A stretch of 64,000 nucleotides of DNA, taken from positions 248,001-312,000 of the forward strand of contig JBPJFY010000002.1 in the NCBI GenBank assembly GCA_051208045.1, in the 5' to 3' direction. The notes beneath the pieces are model-generated. The model did no database searches. It was not told where the DNA came from and saw only the letters and a list, made by a program, of their open reading frames with translations. Shown here piece after piece: positions 60,051 through 64,000 of this stretch (the stretch's first letter is position 1; each line of letters opens with the position of its first letter). A program made the position numbers and the translations under genes. This DNA comes from LZORAL124-50-18 sp051208045. GTDB lineage: Bacteria; Pseudomonadota; Gammaproteobacteria; Pseudomonadales; Oleiphilaceae.

Positions 60051-60875
60051 GGCTGTTGTATCCTGTGGCGCGGCAGGCGCCACGTGGGGGGTGACCTCGC
60101 CGTCAAACTGGCCGTGATCGAGAAAGGCCAGAATTTGGATTTTTACGGCGTCTTTGAAGCGCAACATGGCATGCCCGCCTTCCACCTCAACAAAATCATC
60201 CATGCCTTCCAACGGCATACTGGCGACAGACACCATGCCATCATTGGGCGTCGGGAGGAGAGATTCCGGCCAGAGGCTCCAGCTGCGGTAGCCGGCTATT
60301 ACCCCCACCGGTTCCGGGAACGGTTTAAGCTCCTTGATAATGCCATCTTCCGTGAGCGTGGCAGCAGCAACGCCAGCGATGGACGTAAACCAGCCGTAGT
60401 GGCTGAGTTTTTCTGTGATTTCAGAACCATGGTTGGGCGGGCTGATCATGACTACCTTGCCAGCGCCGGGCAGGCGATGGTTTTGCAGGTAGGCGCGCGC
60501 GACAATGCCCCCCATGGAGTGTGTGACCAGGTGTACGGTGGTTGCCCCCGTTGCTTCACAGGTGTGCACCGCCGGCAACAGGTATTGTTCGGCGAGATCA
60601 GGAATCAAGGCCTCGGTCGACGGGTAGGAAAAGCTGACGGTAGAAAAGCCGTTGTTCTGCAGATAGCTGTCTATACTGCGCATCGCTGTGCCGGAGCGCC
60701 ATAAGCCGTGTACCAGTACCACACAGTGTTCTGCGTGTCTGTTTTCCGCGGTATTTGGGTGTGGCGCAGTGGACACCGGTTGCGCGCTGCAGCCGGCCAA
60801 AGTCATTGCCAGTGCGGCGAGGGAAGTCGTGATCGAGGTCTTAACGACGGTACGAAAAGTGCGAAGATCCATCAT
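60030..60875 (-). CDS. Lipase-like alpha/beta hydrolase lipoprotein
   Basis: From the ATG at 60875 the protein has about 281 residues with a lipoprotein signal (lipobox LAGC, Cys about 29). The hydrolase part shows VVLVHGLWRSGTAM, the nucleophile elbow VTHSMGGIVARA (THSMG in place of the usual GHSMG) and a late catalytic His in VEGGHAMLRF. It resembles triacylglycerol lipase-like or PGAP1-like proteins. It is convergent and overlapping with the HExxH lipoprotein gene. A second ATG at 60872 is equally possible. The substrate is unknown. Confidence 0.8.
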   Translation of the reverse strand: MMDLRTFRTVVKTSITTSLAALAMTLAGCSAQPVSTAPHPNTAENRHAEHCVVLVHGLWRSGTAMRSIDSYLQNNGFSTVSFSYPSTEALIPDLAEQYLLPAVHTCEATGATTVHLVTHSMGGIVARAYLQNHRLPGAGKVVMISPPNHGSEITEKLSHYGWFTSIAGVAAATLTEDGIIKELKPFPEPVGVIAGYRSWSLWPESLLPTPNDGMVSVASMPLEGMDDFVEVEGGHAMLRFKDAVKIQILAFLDHGQFDGEVTPHVAPAAPQDTTASLVTAR

Positions 60876-61122
60876 CAGCAGGTTCTCGTGTTGGAGTGGA
60901 GAGGACGGTATCACATTAAATGACTGCTGGTCATTTATCAAGTTAACATTCGGTAAACAGCGATCGTACAGTAGATAGAAATCAAAGCACAGCAAAACCA
61001 AAGCACAGAGAAACCAAGCCACAGAAAACGCAGCCAAAAGAAAAGGCGACGGAGCCAGGCTCGGTCGCCACAATAAAACAAAACATGAAAGGTCTGAAAG
61101 GAATTCCGTCGGATTGAGACCC

Positions 61123-61155
61123 TAAAAAACGCGGAGGTACTGCTTTACCCTCCGC
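61123..61155 (-). terminator. Intrinsic terminator on the minus strand
   Basis: GCGGAGG (61131-61137) and CCTCCGC (61149-61155) form a perfect 7-bp stem. On the minus strand it is followed by one G and TTTTTT (61129-61124). Outer bases CCCTAAA (61121-61127) and TTTAGGG can extend the structure with a bulge. There is no protein gene immediately upstream on this strand. Confidence 0.65.
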
Positions 61156-61217
61156 TTTAGGGGGATACTACTCAAATCCACGATTTAACTATACGACGGT
61201 TCCCGGAGGCGCTCTAT
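61123..61217 (-). ncRNA. Candidate small RNA of about 95 nt
   Basis: On the minus strand a CTTACA (-35, 61251-61246) and TACACT (-10, 61229-61224) pair with 16-base spacing precede a segment that ends in the intrinsic terminator at 61123-61155. The segment has no open frame of note. It carries a C-rich run, an AAAGCGGAGGGUAAAG stretch and a CCUCC that could base-pair with ribosome binding sites. It matches none of 6S, 4.5S, RNase P or tmRNA as far as I can see. Confidence 0.4.
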
Positions 61218-61347
61218 GGTAAAAGTGTATGCCTTTGCTGCGTTTTGTAAGCGATGGGTTACACTCCGTGACGGAGGTGGTTCCAGTCCGCCGGGCAGGG
61301 TAGAATAGAGCGCGTTATAAAGCCAATTTCCAGATGCGAGGTACCGC

Positions 61348-61626
61348 TTGAAACAGTTTTTCCGGAATGTGTGTTCCCCGATACTGAAACCGCTGGAGTC
61401 GGGGACAGAGCCTTTTCACTATCAGGCTTCCCATCGAACCATTTTGCTGGTGGTGAGTGGTTTGTTCAGCTTTTTGGCAACGCTGGTGGTGGTCTTGATG
61501 CCGGGGACGGATGCGGGGCACTGGATTCCGGTGGTGGTGTTCGGCGCTGTCGCCGCTCTGGGGTTTATCGTCGGCCTGCTGGGTTCCGACCAGGCGGTAG
61601 CCAAAATATGGGGCTCTCGGAGGTAG
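61348..61626 (+). CDS. Small membrane protein of unknown function
   Basis: A 92-residue product with two predicted membrane helices (about residues 31-50 and 60-80) and a basic end. The start is TTG at 61348 with a GAGGT site 5 bases upstream. I recognise no family. It lies 7 bases before the NADAR gene and is probably co-transcribed with it. Confidence 0.6.
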   Translation: MKQFFRNVCSPILKPLESGTEPFHYQASHRTILLVVSGLFSFLATLVVVLMPGTDAGHWIPVVVFGAVAALGFIVGLLGSDQAVAKIWGSRR

Positions 61627-61633
61627 CTGGCGC

Positions 61634-62113
61634 ATGGCAAAAAGTTTGTTTCCTGTAGAAGATCACAATGCCCTCTACTTTTCTCGCACAGACCCTCAAG
61701 AGATTTTTGGCACGTTTTCTGACCATGCCTTTCAGCTGGAAGATAAAGTCTGGCCCAGCGTGGAGCACTATTTTCAGGCGATGAAATTCGAGTCACCTGA
61801 ACAGCAGGAAAAAATCCGATCCGCCGGATCGCCCGGGCAGGCAAGGAAGCTTGGCCGATCCCGTTTCAAGCGAATCCGCCGTGACTGGAAGCAGGTGAAA
61901 CACATCTATATGACGCGTGCGCTGTATACCAAATGCCGAGCGCACCCGGCGATTGGAGAAAAGCTGCTCGCCACCGGTGACACACGCCTGGTGGAGAACA
62001 GCGTTTACGATTACTACTGGGGGTGTGGCCGCGACCGACGTGGAGACAATCGCTATGGCGAAGTGTTGATGAATGTGCGAAAGAAGTTAAGGGAAGAGTT
62101 GGCAGAGCGATGA
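61634..62113 (+). CDS. NADAR family (YbiA-like) protein
   Basis: A 159-residue NADAR domain protein. Family blocks include NALYFSRTDPQEIFGTFSDHAF, WPSVEHYFQAMKF and the C-terminal YYWGCGRDRRGDNRYGEVLMNVR. NADAR proteins remove or process ADP-ribose or riboflavin-pathway intermediates by N-glycosidase action (YbiA) and can be part of NAD-linked defence or ADP-ribosylation reversal. Here it has no toxin partner nearby, so housekeeping is the simpler view. Confidence 0.88.
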   Translation: MAKSLFPVEDHNALYFSRTDPQEIFGTFSDHAFQLEDKVWPSVEHYFQAMKFESPEQQEKIRSAGSPGQARKLGRSRFKRIRRDWKQVKHIYMTRALYTKCRAHPAIGEKLLATGDTRLVENSVYDYYWGCGRDRRGDNRYGEVLMNVRKKLREELAER

Positions 62114-62146
62114 GCGGTGCTTCCTGCCTTCCATTCGTTTGCACAC

Positions 62147-63298
62147 TCACTGTCCCCCCATCAATTCGGTTATGTGCTCTGGCGTGAACTCCGGAAAGAT
62201 GGCCGACACATCCGAGAGGCCGTGTCGATACGTCAGTAAGGTGCTGAGCACCGAGCGATAGTCCGTAGTGATCGCCAAGTCACCGGGGCCATGGAGCTGG
62301 TGATCAGCCAACCCAGGCCACTCGCCTAATATCTGCCCTCCCTGGATACCGCCACCCAGAACAAACATGCAGCTGCCGTGGCCATGATCGGTGCCACCCG
62401 ACGCGTTTTCATAGGCTCGACGCCCAAACTCTGTCATCACGACAACGGTGGTGTCTTGTGTGAGCGTGCCCAGGTCGGTGTAGAACGCTGCCAAGCCTTC
62501 CGCCAGTACCTGGAAATTGCTGGCGAGCATGGACTCCTCATTTTCATGGCTGTCCCAGCCACTCACATCGAGGTTCACCGCCTTCACGCCGACATCGGCT
62601 TTGAGCAGGGTAGCGACGTCTTTCAGTTGGGTCGCGAACTCGGAATCCGGGTAATTCTCCGCGCCAGGGTACTGAGCTGAATTGGATATCAGGGCCTGTA
62701 GCTGCCGTATGGTGGCAAAGGTGCTGTCCGCTGTGCTGCTGAGCGTTGTGTCCGTCGCGTACAGGGCGGTCAGGGTTTGCTCATAGGTCACAGCGGTATT
62801 CAGCAGCGAGAATGCCGCGAGGCTTTTCATCGAAATGGGCGAGAGTGCAGCATTTCGCAGCACTTCAGGTACGGTGGAGCCGAGCGCTACTGCACTGAGC
62901 GTCTCCGTTTGGCCCGTTTGCACCAGCGCGCGCGCCAGCCAGCCATCCGTCGTGGATTTGTCCCCGGGCGTACCGTGCTCCATGTAGTCCTGAGCATCAA
63001 AATGCGAGTGACTGTTGTCAGGCGAACCTGACGCATGAACGATCGCCAGATCACCGGATTCGTAGAGTGGGTAGAGTGCCTGGAGGCCGGCATGGAGCGT
63101 GAAATAGTCATTCAGCGGCGTACCTTCCGCCGCCGATGCACTGAGATTGGGGCGCAAGGTGGTGTAGCTCGCGTCGCCGGTGGGCATGACGGCATGGAGT
63201 CCGTCCATCCCGCCTCGCAGGAATACGACGACAAACTGACCGTCGAACTGGCTGCTGGATACCAGTTGGCTTGAAAGCGTAGAAACGAGAGGTGCCAT
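62147..63298 (-). CDS. DUF1501 family protein
   Basis: A 383-residue protein of the DUF1501 (alkaline phosphatase-like fold) family: FVVVFLRGGMDGL near the start, NSHSHFDAQDYMEHG with histidines of a possible metal site, VMTEFGRRAYENASGGTDHGHG and VLGGGIQGGQI. Members are usually found next to DUF1800 genes, as here, 38 bases downstream of one. The function of the pair is not known, and a twin-arginine signal is not visible at this start. Confidence 0.88.
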   Translation of the reverse strand: MAPLVSTLSSQLVSSSQFDGQFVVVFLRGGMDGLHAVMPTGDASYTTLRPNLSASAAEGTPLNDYFTLHAGLQALYPLYESGDLAIVHASGSPDNSHSHFDAQDYMEHGTPGDKSTTDGWLARALVQTGQTETLSAVALGSTVPEVLRNAALSPISMKSLAAFSLLNTAVTYEQTLTALYATDTTLSSTADSTFATIRQLQALISNSAQYPGAENYPDSEFATQLKDVATLLKADVGVKAVNLDVSGWDSHENEESMLASNFQVLAEGLAAFYTDLGTLTQDTTVVVMTEFGRRAYENASGGTDHGHGSCMFVLGGGIQGGQILGEWPGLADHQLHGPGDLAITTDYRSVLSTLLTYRHGLSDVSAIFPEFTPEHITELMGGQ

Positions 63299-63336
63299 GG
63301 TTTTTCTCCTTGTGTCTGGACTGCGTCACTCAGACG

Positions 63337-64000
63337 TTAAAGCCACTGAAAGTAGGGGGAGGCGAAAATCAAAGCGGCCACATCACGTGCCACAACATAT
63401 TGATGCCGGGTGTTGAGCTCCTGAGCGCTGGCCTGGGCAAAATCAATCAACAACGTGCGACCTTCATCATCAATCTGGTCATGCAGGAGCTGTGTGATCA
63501 GCTGATTCACCAGATCGTCGACACTGCTGGAAAAGCTCACCCATTGTTCCGGCTGAATGAGGCTGCGTCTGCGAGGGCGCTCACTGGTGGCCGTGTACCC
63601 CAGCGCCTGGCTGATCAGATTCCAGCGGTTCAGCAGGCCTGACGTTGAAAGCCAGGCCTGGGTTGACGCAGGGTATCCTGTTGGCGGCGCGGCATCGAAC
63701 GGCAGTTGGTCCAATGTGGACAGGCCCTGCATCAGGGCGCGCGTCGTCGTTTGCTGCAGGGATGTGCCCGACGTGCGGAAGAGGGCATACATTAAATCGT
63801 TGGGGCGTCGAAACTTCTGGTGGTCCGTGGCATAAAATTCATCGCTGCTGATCAGCGTGAGCAGCATTTGCTTGATGTCGCCATCGTCTCCCCAGGCGCT
63901 GGCCACACTCTGTATCAGCGCTTCAGAGGGCGCATCGGAAACAAAACGTTCGCAGAGTTTTCGGGCAACAAAGCTGTGGGTGCTTGGGTGATCCACCAAC
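63337..64000 (-). CDS. DUF1800 family protein, 5' end outside window
   Basis: The C-terminal 220 or so residues of a DUF1800 protein are visible: ARKLCERFVSD, a helical MLLTLISSDEFYA stretch and FRRPNDLMYALFRTSG. Whole proteins are about 450-600 residues, so the N-terminal half is missing beyond the right edge. It is the usual upstream partner of a DUF1501 gene. Function is unknown. Confidence 0.85.
   Translation of the reverse strand, partial: LVDHPSTHSFVARKLCERFVSDAPSEALIQSVASAWGDDGDIKQMLLTLISSDEFYATDHQKFRRPNDLMYALFRTSGTSLQQTTTRALMQGLSTLDQLPFDAAPPTGYPASTQAWLSTSGLLNRWNLISQALGYTATSERPRRRSLIQPEQWVSFSSSVDDLVNQLITQLLHDQIDDEGRTLLIDFAQASAQELNTRHQYVVARDVAALIFASPYFQWL

Larger units (their letters stand above)
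60876..61347. other. Long intergenic region between divergent genes
   Basis: This 472-base gap lies between the lipase-like gene (minus) and a small membrane protein gene (plus). It contains the candidate small RNA with its terminator and a CTCCGTGACGGAG hairpin (61264-61276). No tRNA or protein gene longer than about 40 codons is convincing. Confidence 0.5.

Overview
The window looks like chromosomal DNA of a free-living, probably marine or aquatic, gammaproteobacterium related to Pseudomonadales (sensu lato, including Cellvibrionales/Alcanivorax-like groups). The reason is gene order: rpe-gph-trpE-trpG, then djlA, murU-amgK and lptD-surA-pdxA-rsmA-apaH, is close to the arrangement known from Pseudomonas. 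The genus cannot be fixed from sequence alone. Coding density is high. I see no tRNA, rRNA, CRISPR array, insertion sequence, integrase or prophage. TTG and GTG starts with good ribosome binding sites are common.

Layout. 1-3.7 kb: tryptophan and pentose phosphate genes (trpG partial, trpE, gph, rpe) on the minus strand. 3.9-7.9 kb: a DUF3530 hydrolase-like protein, the DjlA co-chaperone and the MurU/AmgK peptidoglycan recycling pair. 8.0-14.6 kb: the plus-strand envelope and housekeeping run lptD-surA-pdxA-rsmA-apaH, lacking the usual apaG. 14.6-18.7 kb: DUF423 protein, thiS-thiG, a periplasmic solute-binding protein, an alpha/beta hydrolase and an OmpA-like lipoprotein. 18.8-23 kb: an acyl-CoA dehydrogenase and three exported proteins of unknown role. 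23.1-27.6 kb: a minus-strand operon of leucine dehydrogenase plus branched-chain 2-oxoacid dehydrogenase E1alpha, E1beta and E2, which should turn branched-chain amino acids into acyl-CoAs; no E3 gene is present. 27.9-30.2 kb: an AraC regulator, an unusual small-peptide region and a solute-binding protein. 30.4-36.5 kb: a DUF1439 lipoprotein, a PilZ protein and a zinc-linked ABC cluster (zrgA-like gene, ATPase, permease, DUF3299), followed by a DUF1722 protein and an esterase. 36.7-45.4 kb: exonuclease, methyltransferase, CBS protein, antiporter, YdcF, cytochrome c, ppnN, diguanylate cyclase and thiI. 45.5-55.1 kb: a soluble CZB chemoreceptor, CBS proteins, a ScsC/ScsB-like disulfide pair, amidotransferase, DUF808, AlbA_2 protein, thioesterase and oxidoreductase. 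55.1-64 kb: fructosamine kinase, a CPA1 antiporter, a putative metallopeptidase lipoprotein, a lipase-like lipoprotein, a candidate small RNA, a NADAR protein and a DUF1501/DUF1800 pair running off the right end.

The parts that ordinary annotation does not explain are: (i) 28.9-29.43 kb, where a palindrome, a 30-codon reading frame with a strong ribosome binding site, three tandem 15-bp units and a plus-strand intrinsic terminator sit between an AraC gene and a solute-binding protein gene; (ii) a probable short minus-strand RNA at about 61.12-61.22 kb; (iii) a 14-17 bp interspersed repeat (TAGGGCGTGTTGAC core) at three gene ends or starts; (iv) six 15-bp units forming the C-terminal tail of a thioesterase; and (v) a 45-codon basic reading frame overlapping the start of a putative metallopeptidase lipoprotein.
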